Assembly: GCA_964520325.1 (NCBI GenBank)
Contig: CAZFOB010000020.1
Span: 1 to 63,634 of the forward strand
Length of the DNA stretch: 63,634 bases
Origin: CAZFOB01 sp964520325
GTDB taxonomy: Bacteria > Actinomycetota > JAICYB01
Direction of reading: 5' to 3'
The notes beneath the pieces were generated by a model that made no database searches, was not told the origin of the DNA, and saw only the letters and a list, made by a program, of their open reading frames with translations. The translations under genes and the position numbers were made by a program. This document shows positions 49,259-58,146 of the stretch, in pieces (positions within the stretch are counted from its first letter, which is position 1; each line of letters opens with the position of its first letter).

Positions 49259-50409
49259 GCGACGCCAGGCAGGGTGCCCGCGAACGGCTCGAGTCGGCTC
49301 GCGACGAGCTGATCGAACTCTCGCATCGCATCCACGCGAACCCCGAGCTCGGCTACGAGGAGGAGCAGGCGTCCGAGTGGCTGTCCGATTACCTCGACGC
49401 GGCCGGCTTCGTGGTGACGAAGGGGGTGTGCGACATCCCAACCGCGTTCGTCGCGAGGGCCGGGTCCGGTCCATTGCACATCGCTATTTGCGCCGAGTAC
49501 GACTGCCTGCCCGCCGTCGGTCACGCGTGCGGGCACAACATCATCGCCGCGATGGGTGTCGGCGCCGGCATCGCCGCCGCCAAGATCGCGGACGACGTCG
49601 GGCTCACGATCAGCGTGATCGGCACGCCGGCCGAAGAAGGCGGCGGCGGGAAGATCCTCATGCTCGAGCGCGGCGCGTTCGAGGGTGTGCACGGCGCGAT
49701 GATGGTGCACCCGGCTCCGCTCGACGTCGTTGAGCTGCCGATCATCGCGGCCGACCATTTCGACGTCCACTACACGGGCAAGGAAGCGCACGCGTCGGCC
49801 TCGCCCGAGCTCGGCATCAACGCGGCGGACGCGTTGACGATCGCGCAGACGGCCATCGGGATGCTGCGCCAGCACATCAAGCAATCCGATCGCATCCATG
49901 GGATCGTCACGAAAGGCGGGGACGCGGCGAACATCGTCCCGGCCCACACAAGTGCGCACTTCATGGTGCGTGCCAAGACGCTCGGCGATCTCAAGGAGAT
50001 CCGCGAGAAGGTGAACCGGTGCTTCGAGGCCGGCGCCTTGGCGACGGGCGCGACCGTCGAGTTCGAGGACAGCGTCCATCCGTACGCCGAGATGCGCCAC
50101 GACAAGGCGATGGCCGCGATCTACAAGCGCAACGCGGAAGAGGCGGGACGGAAGTTCCTCGACCTCGGCCCCTTCATCGATCGCGGCGCCGCATCGACCG
50201 ACATGGGCAATATCTCGCTCGCGATCCCGTCCATCCACCCAGCCATCGGGATCGATTCGCTACCGGCCGTCAATCACCAGCCTGAGTTCGCGGCCCATTG
50301 CGTCACGCCACCGGCGGACAAGGCAGTGTTCGACGGATCACTTGCGATGGCGTGGACGTGCATCGACCTCGCTACCGACGAAGAGCAGGTTGCGCGCCTG
50401 ACCGGTTAG
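49255..50409 (+). CDS. M20 family amidohydrolase
   Basis: This 384-residue metal amidohydrolase of the aminobenzoyl-glutamate/IAA-amino-acid hydrolase group has AHANPELGYEEEQ-like HRIHANPELGYEEEQAS, metal site GHACGHNIIAAM, GTPAEEGGGGKI and MVHPAPLD, then the dimerisation insert HYTGKEAHASASPE. It should hydrolyse an N-acyl amino acid or similar amide in the cytoplasm. Its ATG overlaps the hydrolase stop; the P450 gene lies downstream on the same strand. Confidence 0.88.
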   Translation: MSDARQGARERLESARDELIELSHRIHANPELGYEEEQASEWLSDYLDAAGFVVTKGVCDIPTAFVARAGSGPLHIAICAEYDCLPAVGHACGHNIIAAMGVGAGIAAAKIADDVGLTISVIGTPAEEGGGGKILMLERGAFEGVHGAMMVHPAPLDVVELPIIAADHFDVHYTGKEAHASASPELGINAADALTIAQTAIGMLRQHIKQSDRIHGIVTKGGDAANIVPAHTSAHFMVRAKTLGDLKEIREKVNRCFEAGALATGATVEFEDSVHPYAEMRHDKAMAAIYKRNAEEAGRKFLDLGPFIDRGAASTDMGNISLAIPSIHPAIGIDSLPAVNHQPEFAAHCVTPPADKAVFDGSLAMAWTCIDLATDEEQVARLTG

Positions 50410-50477
50410 TTGTTGCCCTCCGGCAACTCGCGATATATCGTGAGTACCGTGGCGGGCGGCCAGTACTTGGAGGCGGT

Positions 50478-51599
50478 ATGACGACGCTGAACGATTTAAT
50501 CATGTCCGGACAGATCACGTTCTTCATGCTGAACAAACACGCCGAAGTCCAGACGGCGCTCCGCGATCCTGCTTTCTCGAGCGACCAGAACAACTGGGAG
50601 GGCATGGAACTCCTCGACTTCGAGCGCTCCGACTCCGCGCTCACGCAGGTCATGGAGCACTGGATGCTGTTCAAGGATCCGCCGGACCATACACGCGTAC
50701 GTGCTCTGGTCAACAAGGCGTTTACCGCGCGGACGGTCGAGCGTCTTCGGCCGCGTATCCAAGAGCTGACGGACGAACTCCTCGACGAGATGGATGGTAA
50801 GGGAGAGGTTGAACTGATGGCCGACTTCGCGTTCCCTCTTCCGGTTCGCGTTATCTGCGAGCTGCTCGCCGTGCCGCGCTCGGAGCACGGTCGATTCCTC
50901 GACGCGTCGCGCAACCTCGCGAGCGTCCTGGACCTTGGTCCCGTCGCCGAAGATGTGCTCGAGTCTGCTGAACCGTTCATCGCGTACCTGCGGAAGCTGG
51001 TCGACGATCGCCGAAGAGATCCCGGTGACGACCTGCTCAGCTCACTGATCGCAGCCCGCGACGAGCAGGATCGGCTGACTGACCTGGAGTTGCTCGCGAC
51101 CGTCTCGCTCGTCCTCGGTGCCGGCTTCGAGACGACGATGAACCTCATCGGGAACGCGATGATCACGTTGTTCATGCACCCGGACGAGCTCGCTCGACTC
51201 CGCGCCGATCCGTCGTTGATCGCGTCGACTGTTGAAGAGGTACTGCGCTACGAGCCGCCGGTTCTCGTCACGGCGCGCACGAGTCTGGACGACGTCACGG
51301 TCGGTGCGACTAACGTCCACAAAGGCCAGCAGGGGATCCTGATGCTTGCCGTCGCGAACCGAGACGACGAGGTCTTCGAGGACGCAGGACGATTCGACAT
51401 CACACGAAGTCCGAACCCACACCTCACGTTTGGCGGCGGCCACCACTTCTGTCCGGGCGCAGCGCTCGCGCGCCTCGAGGGCCAGATCGCACTCGGCTCA
51501 CTTATCCAACGGTTCCCGAACCTGCGACTACGAGAGGAGCCGGAGTGGCGTCAGACGATGACGCTGCACGGACTGAAGGAGCTCTGGGTCGAGCTCTAA
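50478..51599 (+). CDS. Cytochrome P450
   Basis: The protein is 373 residues from the ATG at 50478, which has GGAGG 6 bases upstream. The I-helix motif is GAGFETTMN (214-222), the ExxR is Glu254-Arg257, and the haem Cys325 sits in FGGGHHFCPGAAL. The family usually has 400-410 residues; here about 30-40 N-terminal residues are missing. In-frame codons just upstream read YREYRGGRPVLGGG, which looks like P450 N-terminus, but no start codon lies between 50410 and 50478. The substrate is unknown. Confidence 0.87.
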   Translation: MTTLNDLIMSGQITFFMLNKHAEVQTALRDPAFSSDQNNWEGMELLDFERSDSALTQVMEHWMLFKDPPDHTRVRALVNKAFTARTVERLRPRIQELTDELLDEMDGKGEVELMADFAFPLPVRVICELLAVPRSEHGRFLDASRNLASVLDLGPVAEDVLESAEPFIAYLRKLVDDRRRDPGDDLLSSLIAARDEQDRLTDLELLATVSLVLGAGFETTMNLIGNAMITLFMHPDELARLRADPSLIASTVEEVLRYEPPVLVTARTSLDDVTVGATNVHKGQQGILMLAVANRDDEVFEDAGRFDITRSPNPHLTFGGGHHFCPGAALARLEGQIALGSLIQRFPNLRLREEPEWRQTMTLHGLKELWVEL

Positions 51600-52720
51600 G
51601 CCTTGCTTGCGGCGGCGTCGCGGAATCTCGTCGAGCGGTGGACGGGGTCCTTGTCGAAGTGCGGGAGCACGTGCTTGCCGAAGAGCGTGACGCTCTCGAG
51701 CGCTGCATCGAGTGGCATGTCGACTGGAAGTCCGAAAACGATCTGATCGGCGCCGACGTCCTCGTACTTCTTGATCTGTTCGAGGACTTCGTCCGGAGTG
51801 CCGCAGAGTAGGTAGCCGGCTTTGATGCGTTTCTCGACGTCCTCAAGCGACGGATCGGGGAGCACGGTCGGCCACTCTGGTATGCCCGGTGGCTTGGGGA
51901 ACGTCGTGTGGTAGCGGTAGACGAGCGAGACTTGAAGCCCGCTGCCCATGTCCGATGCGACCTGTCGAGCGCGTGCGCCGTCTTCGAGGCAGATCACTGT
52001 GTTCGTGATCATCACGTTGTCGTTCACGTAGTCGCCGATGGGCTCGGCGTTGGCGACGGCCTTCTTGTACGTCTCGATCATCGGCGCCATCTGCGGCGCC
52101 GCGGAGAAGTTGAACCCGATGGCGCCGACGCCGCGCTGTCCGGCCTTCTCGTAGGTAGCGGGGTTGCCGCAGGCTTGCCACAGCGGCGGGTGCGGTTTCT
52201 TCCAGGGCTTGGGCAGCACGTTGCGTTTCGGAACGTCCAAGTGCTTGCCGTGGTACTCGTACTCCGCGTCGCGCATCATCTTCGGCAGCTCGGGGAAGAT
52301 CTCGTCGAACGGATCGCGCGTCGCATCCGTCGACTCGATGCCGAAGCCGGTGACCTCGTGGTGTCCGGCGCCGCGCCCGACGCCGAGCTCGAAGCGTCCA
52401 TTGCTGAGGTGGTCCATCATCGTGATCCGCTCGACGAGCCGGTAGGGATGGTTCACCTGAGGGTTGATGTTCCAGATCGCCGACGCGACGTGGATGTTCT
52501 CGGTAACCCCGGCGGCGTAGGCGAGGAAGACCTCGGAGGCCGACAAGTGCGAGTACTCGTCCAGGAAGTGGTGTTCAGACGCCCATGCGTACTTGAAGCC
52601 GGCTTTGTCGGCGGCCTTCACGATCTCCATGTCGCCGACGAGGGCTTCGTGCTCGAAGTCGGGATCGGCCGCAAGGCGGCGGCGCGGGACGTGTCCCTGA
52701 ACGAAGACGCCGAACTCCAT
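51596..52720 (-). CDS. LLM-class flavin-dependent oxidoreductase
   Basis: This 374-residue TIM-barrel of the luciferase-like family begins MEFGVFVQGHVPRRRL and has YAWASEHHFLDEY, SNGRFELGVGRGAGHHEVTG and VPKRNVLPKPWKKPHPPLWQ. The His-His of SEHHF is the cofactor-site pair seen in LLM monooxygenases. It may be an F420 or FMN monooxygenase; the bound flavin cannot be read from sequence. It overlaps the convergent P450 stop by 4 bases and is monocistronic. Confidence 0.85.
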   Translation of the reverse strand: MEFGVFVQGHVPRRRLAADPDFEHEALVGDMEIVKAADKAGFKYAWASEHHFLDEYSHLSASEVFLAYAAGVTENIHVASAIWNINPQVNHPYRLVERITMMDHLSNGRFELGVGRGAGHHEVTGFGIESTDATRDPFDEIFPELPKMMRDAEYEYHGKHLDVPKRNVLPKPWKKPHPPLWQACGNPATYEKAGQRGVGAIGFNFSAAPQMAPMIETYKKAVANAEPIGDYVNDNVMITNTVICLEDGARARQVASDMGSGLQVSLVYRYHTTFPKPPGIPEWPTVLPDPSLEDVEKRIKAGYLLCGTPDEVLEQIKKYEDVGADQIVFGLPVDMPLDAALESVTLFGKHVLPHFDKDPVHRSTRFRDAAASKA

Positions 52721-52763
52721 GGGCGCCAGGGTAGACCCGGCCCGAGCGGTACGTCAACCGAAC

Positions 52764-52787
52764 GAGCGTTTGCCAGAGCAAACACTC
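52764..52787 (-). terminator. Hairpin terminator after the RNA methyltransferase gene
   Basis: GAGcGTTTGC and GCAAACaCTC form a 9-bp stem with one mismatch around a CAGA loop, beginning 3 bases beyond the stop at 52790 (minus strand). There is no strong T-run, as is common in high-GC actinobacteria. It separates this transcript from the LLM gene starting at 52720. Confidence 0.55.
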
Positions 52788-52789
52788 CG

Positions 52790-53605
52790 TTACCCGCTGA
52801 GTGAGCGCTGGCGCACGGCTTCGAAGAGCAGGATCGCGGCGGACGCGGCCGCGTTGAGGCTGTCGATCCCGATCGGGCCTTGGCCGGGCATCGGGATGAC
52901 GACGTTGTGGTCGGCCTCCGCGATCCACCGCTCGGACAGCCCGTACTGCTCGGAGCCGATCACGATCGCGGCCTTGCGTAACGGCGCGTCCCAGTGGGCG
53001 AGTGTCGCGGCGGGCGTCGCACCCACGATGGGCACCTCCTTCTTGCGCAACCACGTGATCGTCTCATCGGTTGATGCGACCGCGATCGGCACCAGGAAGC
53101 ACGTGCCGATGGACGACCGGACGACGTTCGGGTTGTAGACGTCGGTCGTCGGATCGGCGACGAGCACCGCATCGACGCCGGCCGCGGTGGCGGCGCGGAG
53201 CATCGTCCCGAGGTTGCCGGGCTTCTCGATCGATTCCACGACGAGGACGAGCGGTTCGTCGGAGAGCTCGATCGAGTCGAGCGAAGTGTCGTAGAAGTTG
53301 CACACGGCGAGCAGCCCTTCCGGCCGGTCTCGGTACGACATCTTCTCGAACGGTTCTTTGGTGACCTCGATGATCTCCGCGCCGCGCGCTTCGGCGAGGT
53401 CGGTCAGCTCGTCCTCGTTCTCGCCGAGAAAGAGGTCCGGACAACACCACATCTGCTCGATCGCGACGCCACCCTCGAGCGCCCGCTTGATCTCGCGGTA
53501 CCCCTCGACGATGAAGAGGCCGGTCTCGCGCCGATGCCGCGCGGTACGAAGCTTGACGACCTCTTTGACCCCGGGGTTGGTCGCCGAGGTGACGACCTTG
53601 GTCAC
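52790..53605 (-). CDS. TrmH/SpoU-family RNA 2'-O-methyltransferase
   Basis: This 271-residue protein has an N-terminal substrate-binding domain (TSATNPGVKEVVKLRTARHR; FIVEGYREIKRAL), then the SPOUT catalytic part with VVESIEKPGNLGTMLRAA (motif 1), IGSEQYGLS (motif 2) and PMPGQGPIGIDSLNAAAS (motif 3). It should methylate a ribose of rRNA or tRNA in the knotted SAM site. The GTG at 53605 overlaps the ipdF stop (GTGA); the coupling to a steroid gene is probably incidental. Confidence 0.9.
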   Translation of the reverse strand: MTKVVTSATNPGVKEVVKLRTARHRRETGLFIVEGYREIKRALEGGVAIEQMWCCPDLFLGENEDELTDLAEARGAEIIEVTKEPFEKMSYRDRPEGLLAVCNFYDTSLDSIELSDEPLVLVVESIEKPGNLGTMLRAATAAGVDAVLVADPTTDVYNPNVVRSSIGTCFLVPIAVASTDETITWLRKKEVPIVGATPAATLAHWDAPLRKAAIVIGSEQYGLSERWIAEADHNVVIPMPGQGPIGIDSLNAAASAAILLFEAVRQRSLSG

Positions 53606-54393
53606 GGGTGCTGGCTCGACACCGAGACGATCTCGCCCGTCATGTAGGACGAGTAGTCGCTTGCGAGGAACACGATCACGTTCGCGACCTCCCACACCTC
53701 GGCCGAACGCTTGAATACCTCCTGCTCGACGAGACCGTCGAGTGTGTCCTGACTCATGACACGCGTGAGGAACGGATGCACAGCCAGCGACGGTGCCACG
53801 GCATTGATCCGGACGTTGTGCGGCGCGGCTTCCAGTGCCGCGCACCGCGTGAGCGCCATCACCCCGGCCTTCGCGGCGGCGTAATGGGTCTGTCCGGCCT
53901 GGGCGCGCCAGCCGAGCACCGACGCATTCGTCACGATCACGCCCTCGCCGCGCGGGATCATGTGCCCAAGCGCGGCGCGCATCGTTCGCATCGTTCCGTT
54001 CAACGTGACGTCGAGGACGACGTCCCACTCGTTGTCCGTCATGTCGGCGAGCTCCCTCGTGCCACCGAGTCCGGCGTTGCACACCACGACGTCGAGCCCG
54101 CCGATCTTCTCGACCGCTGTGTCTATGAGCTTCTGTACCTCGTCGGTCGCCGTGACGTCGCACGGGATCGCGAGCGGTTTGGTACCGACGAGCTGCTCGA
54201 GCTCGTCGGCGGATTCGCGGAGACGCCGTTCGTGGACGTCCGAGATCACAACCGTCGCGCCTTCCTCCGCGCACCGACGCGCCGTGGCGAACCCGATGCC
54301 GACGCCGGCCGATGCCGTGATGAGCACTCGCTTGCCGGCGAGCAGGTCGTGGGACGACGGCCAGAACCCGGGAGAGGACGGAGGTTCGCTCAT
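53602..54393 (-). CDS. ipdF: IpdF, SDR of steroid C/D-ring degradation
   Basis: This 263-residue SDR is very close in pattern to mycobacterial IpdF (Rv3559c type). It has GHxLLAGKRVLITASAGVGIG at the cofactor site, VISDVHERRLRESADEL, ADMTDNEWDVVLDVTL, ASVLGWRAQAGQTHYAAAKA (Tyr-x3-Lys) and FLASDYSSYMTGEIVSVSS at the end. IpdF oxidises the 5-hydroxyl of the indane CoA intermediate. It overlaps the fadE upstream by 4 bp and the RNA methyltransferase downstream by 4 bp. Confidence 0.9.
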   Translation of the reverse strand: MSEPPSSPGFWPSSHDLLAGKRVLITASAGVGIGFATARRCAEEGATVVISDVHERRLRESADELEQLVGTKPLAIPCDVTATDEVQKLIDTAVEKIGGLDVVVCNAGLGGTRELADMTDNEWDVVLDVTLNGTMRTMRAALGHMIPRGEGVIVTNASVLGWRAQAGQTHYAAAKAGVMALTRCAALEAAPHNVRINAVAPSLAVHPFLTRVMSQDTLDGLVEQEVFKRSAEVWEVANVIVFLASDYSSYMTGEIVSVSSQHP

Positions 54394-55370
54394 GAGCTCA
54401 GTTCAGACAGTAGGCGCTGGCGGTGCTCCCGCGCCGTGCCCCAGCTCGAGCGCAGTGTCATGCCGCGCTTGAGCCATAGGTGCAGGTCGTCTTCCCATGT
54501 GAAGCCGATGCCACCGTGGAGCTGCAGCGCCTCGGTGTTGCAGAAGGCCTCGGTCGCTGCGGCGGCTGCTTTCCCAACGCTCACCGCCTCGCCCGCGCCC
54601 GCGAGATCGTTGGCGAGAGCGTACGCCGCGTACCACGCCGCGGGACGCGACATCTCGATCTCTTGGTGCATCGTCGCGCACGTGTGTTTGATGGCCTGGA
54701 ACGACCCGACGGGACGTCCGAACTGGTGGCGGTCCTTCACGTACGCCACGGTGCGCTCGAGGAGCCGCATCGCGACACCGTTGAGCATCGCGGCCGCCCC
54801 GAACGCGCCGTTGTCGAAGGCGCGGTGCCACACGGTGACATCAAGCTCCGCACCACCGTCGACCTCGACCCGGGCCAGCGGACGAGCGGGATCGGTCGTG
54901 CGCACTGGCGTCGCCGTGAACCGCTCGGCCGCCCGCACTGCGCCGTCTCGTTCGTAGATGAGCAGGTCGGCCTCGGCTCCCCACGTGACGAGCGTCTCGC
55001 CGGGGGGCTGGACGGCGACGATCGCATCGCCGGCCGCGATAGGCGGAAGCCAGCGCGCCGCGAGCTCGGGGGCCGATGCGATCAGCGGCACTGCCACACC
55101 GGTTGTTTCGAGCAGCGGCTCGGGCAGCGCCGCGCGTCCGGCTTCTTCGTAGACGAGCGCGAGGTCAAGTGCCGTGCCGCCCATGCCCCCGAACTCTTCG
55201 GGCACCGTGAGCCCGACGATGCCGGCTTTCGCCATCGTCTTCCACACGCTGCGGTCGAAGGGTTTGCCGTCCCACAGCTCGCGCACGCGCGAAGCCGGCG
55301 ACTCCTTGGTGAACAGATCGCGCGCCATGTCACGCAAGGCGTACTGCGTGTCGTCGAAGTCGAAGTTCAT
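54390..55370 (-). CDS. Acyl-CoA dehydrogenase, short partner type
   Basis: This 326-residue short acyl-CoA dehydrogenase has MNFDFDDTQYALRDMARDLF, GLTVPEEFGGMGGTALDLAL, KDRHQFGRPVGSFQAIKHTC and LQLHGGIGFTWEDDLHLWLK. The middle beta domain is degenerate. It is the likely partner of the long acyl-CoA dehydrogenase just upstream (ATGA overlap), forming an alpha2beta2 enzyme like mycobacterial FadE32/FadE33. Co-transcription with ipdF supports a steroid ring substrate. Confidence 0.88.
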   Translation of the reverse strand: MNFDFDDTQYALRDMARDLFTKESPASRVRELWDGKPFDRSVWKTMAKAGIVGLTVPEEFGGMGGTALDLALVYEEAGRAALPEPLLETTGVAVPLIASAPELAARWLPPIAAGDAIVAVQPPGETLVTWGAEADLLIYERDGAVRAAERFTATPVRTTDPARPLARVEVDGGAELDVTVWHRAFDNGAFGAAAMLNGVAMRLLERTVAYVKDRHQFGRPVGSFQAIKHTCATMHQEIEMSRPAAWYAAYALANDLAGAGEAVSVGKAAAAATEAFCNTEALQLHGGIGFTWEDDLHLWLKRGMTLRSSWGTAREHRQRLLSELSS

Positions 55371-56548
55371 CGGTCGGGGGAGACCCCCGAACCCCCCGCG
55401 CTAGCCCTCGGTTCGCGCGGCAGGCCAAGCAGTCGTTCCGACACGATGTTGCGCTGGATCTCGCTCGTGCCTGCGTAGATCGTTGCCGCTCTTGCGTACC
55501 AGTAGTTGTGCCAGAACCCCTCACCAGGCTCGTCGAGCGCGGCACCGAGCGGCCCCAGCAGCTCAAGAGCCGTTTCGAACATCTCGCGTTCGAGCTCCGA
55601 CCACTGGAGCTTCATCACGCTCGCGTCCACGCCGAGGTCTTCGCCCTTGGAGATGCGCGTGATCACGCGAGTCGTCGCCAGCGCATAGCACTTCGCGCGT
55701 ACATAGAGCGACGCGAGCGAGTCTTGCACCGCCGCGTCCCCGGAGATCCCACGGCGCTCGCAGATCGCGACGAGCTCGCGGAGGTCGCGCAGGTAGCGCG
55801 TGGCGGATCGGGGAGGCGAGTCGCGCTCGGCCCCCAGTGTGGTCATCGCAACGCGCCATCCGTCGTTCACAGCACCGACCACGTGCTCCACCGGCACGCG
55901 CGCGTCCGTGAAGAAGACCTCGGCGAAGCCGGCGTGTCCATCGAGCTGGACGATCGGACGCGCCTCGACGCCGTCGGTCCGCATGTCCACCGCGATGAAC
56001 GAGATCCCCCCGTGCCGCTCGGCGGACGGATCGGTGCGAGCGAGCACGAAGATGAGATCCGCGAAGGCTCCGAAGGACGTCCAGATCTTCTGTCCGTTGA
56101 TGACGAAGTGATCGCCGTCGAGCTCCGCCTTCGTGCCGATCGCCGCAAGGTCGCTGCCTGCGCCCGGCTCTGAGAAGCCCTGCGACCAGATGTCGTCGGC
56201 GGACAGGATGCGCGGGAGCCAGCGCACCTTCTGAGACTCCGTGCCGTGCTCCATCAGCGTCGGCGCCATGAGCTTCTGGCTCACGATGCTCACTCGCTCC
56301 GGCGCGCAGACGCGCAGGTACTCCTCTTCGAAGATGGATTGCAGGACGACGTCGAGGCCGCGTCCGCCGTACTCGACCGGCCACGAGATGCCGCTGTATC
56401 CGGCCGCCGAAAGCGTCCGCTCCCACGCACGGTGCTGCGCGAACCCCTCGGCGGTGCCCGCCGACCCGACAGCAGGGACGTTCGCCTCGAGCCACGTGCG
56501 AACCTCCGCGCGGAAGGCCTCTTGTTCCGGGGTGTACGAAAGGTCCAT
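55367..56548 (-). CDS. Acyl-CoA dehydrogenase (FadE30/31-like)
   Basis: This is a 393-residue enzyme from the ATG at 56548 (MDLSYTPEQEAFRAEVRTWLE); an in-frame ATG at 56578 would add 10 residues and is possible. It has WSQGFSEPGAGSDLAAI, the FAD loop NGQKIWTSFGAFADL, EVFFTDARVPVEHVVG and the C-terminal AGTSEIQRNIVSERLLGLPRE. It is closely related to the fadE at 46425. It is the first gene of the fadE-fadE-ipdF unit and is divergent from the RelE/Phd module across an operator region. Confidence 0.9.
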   Translation of the reverse strand: MDLSYTPEQEAFRAEVRTWLEANVPAVGSAGTAEGFAQHRAWERTLSAAGYSGISWPVEYGGRGLDVVLQSIFEEEYLRVCAPERVSIVSQKLMAPTLMEHGTESQKVRWLPRILSADDIWSQGFSEPGAGSDLAAIGTKAELDGDHFVINGQKIWTSFGAFADLIFVLARTDPSAERHGGISFIAVDMRTDGVEARPIVQLDGHAGFAEVFFTDARVPVEHVVGAVNDGWRVAMTTLGAERDSPPRSATRYLRDLRELVAICERRGISGDAAVQDSLASLYVRAKCYALATTRVITRISKGEDLGVDASVMKLQWSELEREMFETALELLGPLGAALDEPGEGFWHNYWYARAATIYAGTSEIQRNIVSERLLGLPREPRASAGGSGVSPDR

Positions 56549-56597
56549 GTTGTCCGGCCCGATGGTAGCCGCCGTCATCGGAGCACAGGATATAGCT

Positions 56598-56640
56598 CCA
56601 AACTTTCGGTCTTGATAATAGGTCCAAAATTTGGTACTAT
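56598..56640 (+). promoter_or_regulatory. RelE/Phd promoter with two palindromic operator sites
   Basis: TTGATA (56612-56617) and TACTAT (56635-56640) are exactly 17 bases apart, and the TTG start follows 6 bases later. Two related dyads, CCAAACTTTCGG (56598-56609) and CCAAAATTTGG (56624-56634), are 26 bp apart and flank the -35. Paired sites are typical of autoregulated toxin-antitoxin operons. The left site is within 20-50 bp of the divergent fadE start. Confidence 0.65.
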
Positions 56641-56646
56641 TCTCTC

Positions 56647-56928
56647 TTGGACCGCTACGAGGTTGAAGTGGCGCCGAGGGTCTGGGACGACCTGAAGAGG
56701 GTCCCCAGGCGAGACGTCGGGCGGATCGTTGCTCGCATGGACGCGCTCGCCGATGACCCGCGACCGCCGGGCGTCGAGAAGCTCAAAGGTTCGGACGAGT
56801 ACCGGGTCCGTCAGGGGGACTACCGGATCGTGTACACCGTGCGCGACGTTGTCCGCCTCGTCCGGATCGCACGTGTGGGCAACCGCTGGGAGGTCTACCG
56901 CCGCCGGGAGGTCTACCGAAGGAGATGA
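56647..56928 (+). CDS. RelE/ParE-family toxin
   Basis: This 93-residue RelE-fold protein has YEVEVAPRVWDDLKRVPRRD, ARMDALADDPRPPGVEKLKG, EYRVRQGDYRIVYTVRD and RIARVGNRWEVYRR. The typical C-terminus ends at VYRR; here an 18-bp tandem duplication (56888-56905 and 56906-56923) adds a second REVYRRR. It is a ribosome-associated mRNase by family. The TTG start is dictated by the promoter; no ribosome site is present. The toxin gene precedes the antitoxin, the reverse of relBE. Confidence 0.85.
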   Translation: MDRYEVEVAPRVWDDLKRVPRRDVGRIVARMDALADDPRPPGVEKLKGSDEYRVRQGDYRIVYTVRDVVRLVRIARVGNRWEVYRRREVYRRR

Positions 56929-56933
56929 GATAG

Positions 56934-57185
56934 ATGCTTGTTCCAGTGAGTGAAGCGAAAGCTCGCCTGTCGGAGCTCGTTCGCGATGCCCAGGACGAGG
57001 ACGTCGTCCTTATGCGCCACGGCCGGCCGGCGGCGGTGCTCATCGGTATCGACCGCTTGGAGTCGCTTATCGAGGAACTCGAAGAAGCTCGCGATCGCAT
57101 CGCGCTCGATGAAGCGAATAAGACTCCGGACGACATGTTCATCCCACTCGACAAGATCAAGGCGGAGTTCGGTCTGACCAAGTAG
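56934..57185 (+). CDS. Phd/YefM-type antitoxin
   Basis: This 83-residue protein begins MLVPVSEAKARLSELVRDAQ and continues DVVLMRHGRPAAVLIGIDRL, the Phd/YefM DNA-binding fold, with an acidic helical tail (ESLIEELEEARDRIALDEA) that should wrap the toxin. GGAG lies 9 bases before the ATG, within the end of the toxin gene. It neutralises the RelE-like toxin and probably represses the promoter at 56612-56640. Confidence 0.87.
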   Translation: MLVPVSEAKARLSELVRDAQDEDVVLMRHGRPAAVLIGIDRLESLIEELEEARDRIALDEANKTPDDMFIPLDKIKAEFGLTK

Positions 57186-57246
57186 GCCGTCGATCACTCC
57201 TGTCTAGAATCCAGACTCGTGCTGATTCCGGAACCGGAGGCGCCGC

Positions 57247-58146
57247 TTGGGGATGCTTGAAGGGAAGTCGATCGCAGTGACCGGATCGGGCCGGGGGATC
57301 GGCCGCGCCGTTGCTCGTGCGTGCGCGCATGCGGGCGCGAAGATCGTCGTCGCCGACTACGGCGTGGGAATGGCCGGCGAAGACCCGACGAGCGAGATCG
57401 CCGATGCGGTCGTCAAGGAGATCACCGACGCCGGCGGCACCGCTGTGGCTGTGGCCGATGACGTCGGCACCATGCTGGGCGGCGAGCGTGTGATCCAAAC
57501 GGCCGTCGACAGCTTCGGCGCCCTCGACGGTGTCGTCACCGCTCACGGCATCCTGCGCGAGCGGATGCTCTTCAACATGACCGAGGACGAATGGGACGAA
57601 GTCGTTCGCGTTCATCTGAAGGGCACGTTCACGCTGTTCCGCAACGCGTCGGCTCTCATGCGCAAGCAGGGCTCGGGGTCACTTGTGGCGTTCACGTCCG
57701 GTGCGTTCCAGGGAAGCGTTGCGCAGGCCAACTACTCCGCGGCCAAGGGCGGAGTCGTCTCGCTCGTACGCTCGGCAGCGCTCGGCCTGCACCGGTACAG
57801 CGTCCGCGCGAACGCGGTTGCGCCGGTTGCACGCACGCGGATGTCCGACAACGTTCCGGCCGGCCTGACGGAGATGGGAGATGCGGAGGATGTCGCGCCG
57901 ATGGTTGTGTTCCTGTTGTCCGATCGCGCGAAGCACATCACGGGACAGATCTACACCGCAGTCGGATCGCGGATAGCGGTATGGAATCAGCCGCAGGAGA
58001 TCAGATCGATGACGACCGACGGACGCTGGACGCCGGAGCAGATCGCCGACCGTCTCGACGAGGAGATCGGACAGGAAGAGATGCCGCTCATGGGTCCTCT
58101 CAAGGAAGCGCTGGCAAAGGCGGCCACCGCGGAGGCCAAGGCGTGA
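57247..58146 (+). CDS. Short-chain dehydrogenase with C-terminal extension
   Basis: This 299-residue SDR has TGSGRGIGRA at the cofactor site, TAHG in place of NNAG, the Ser in AFTSGAFQG, and Tyr-Lys in YSAAK. A 40-residue charged tail (TPEQIADRLDEEIGQEEMPL) follows the usual end, as in mycobacterial Rv3548c/Rv3549c-type steroid dehydrogenases. TTG at 57247 is 6 bases after GGAGG; an ATG at 57253 is the alternative. It is first in an operon with an F420 oxidoreductase, an enoyl-CoA hydratase and a transglutaminase. Confidence 0.85.
   Translation: MGMLEGKSIAVTGSGRGIGRAVARACAHAGAKIVVADYGVGMAGEDPTSEIADAVVKEITDAGGTAVAVADDVGTMLGGERVIQTAVDSFGALDGVVTAHGILRERMLFNMTEDEWDEVVRVHLKGTFTLFRNASALMRKQGSGSLVAFTSGAFQGSVAQANYSAAKGGVVSLVRSAALGLHRYSVRANAVAPVARTRMSDNVPAGLTEMGDAEDVAPMVVFLLSDRAKHITGQIYTAVGSRIAVWNQPQEIRSMTTDGRWTPEQIADRLDEEIGQEEMPLMGPLKEALAKAATAEAKA

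Noticed and set aside
57202..57216. GTCT-N7-AGAC dyad before the SDR at 57247 as a further copy of the 19-bp operator
   Set aside because: Arms and spacing differ from TGACG-N3-CGTCA. It is too short to claim as an operator.
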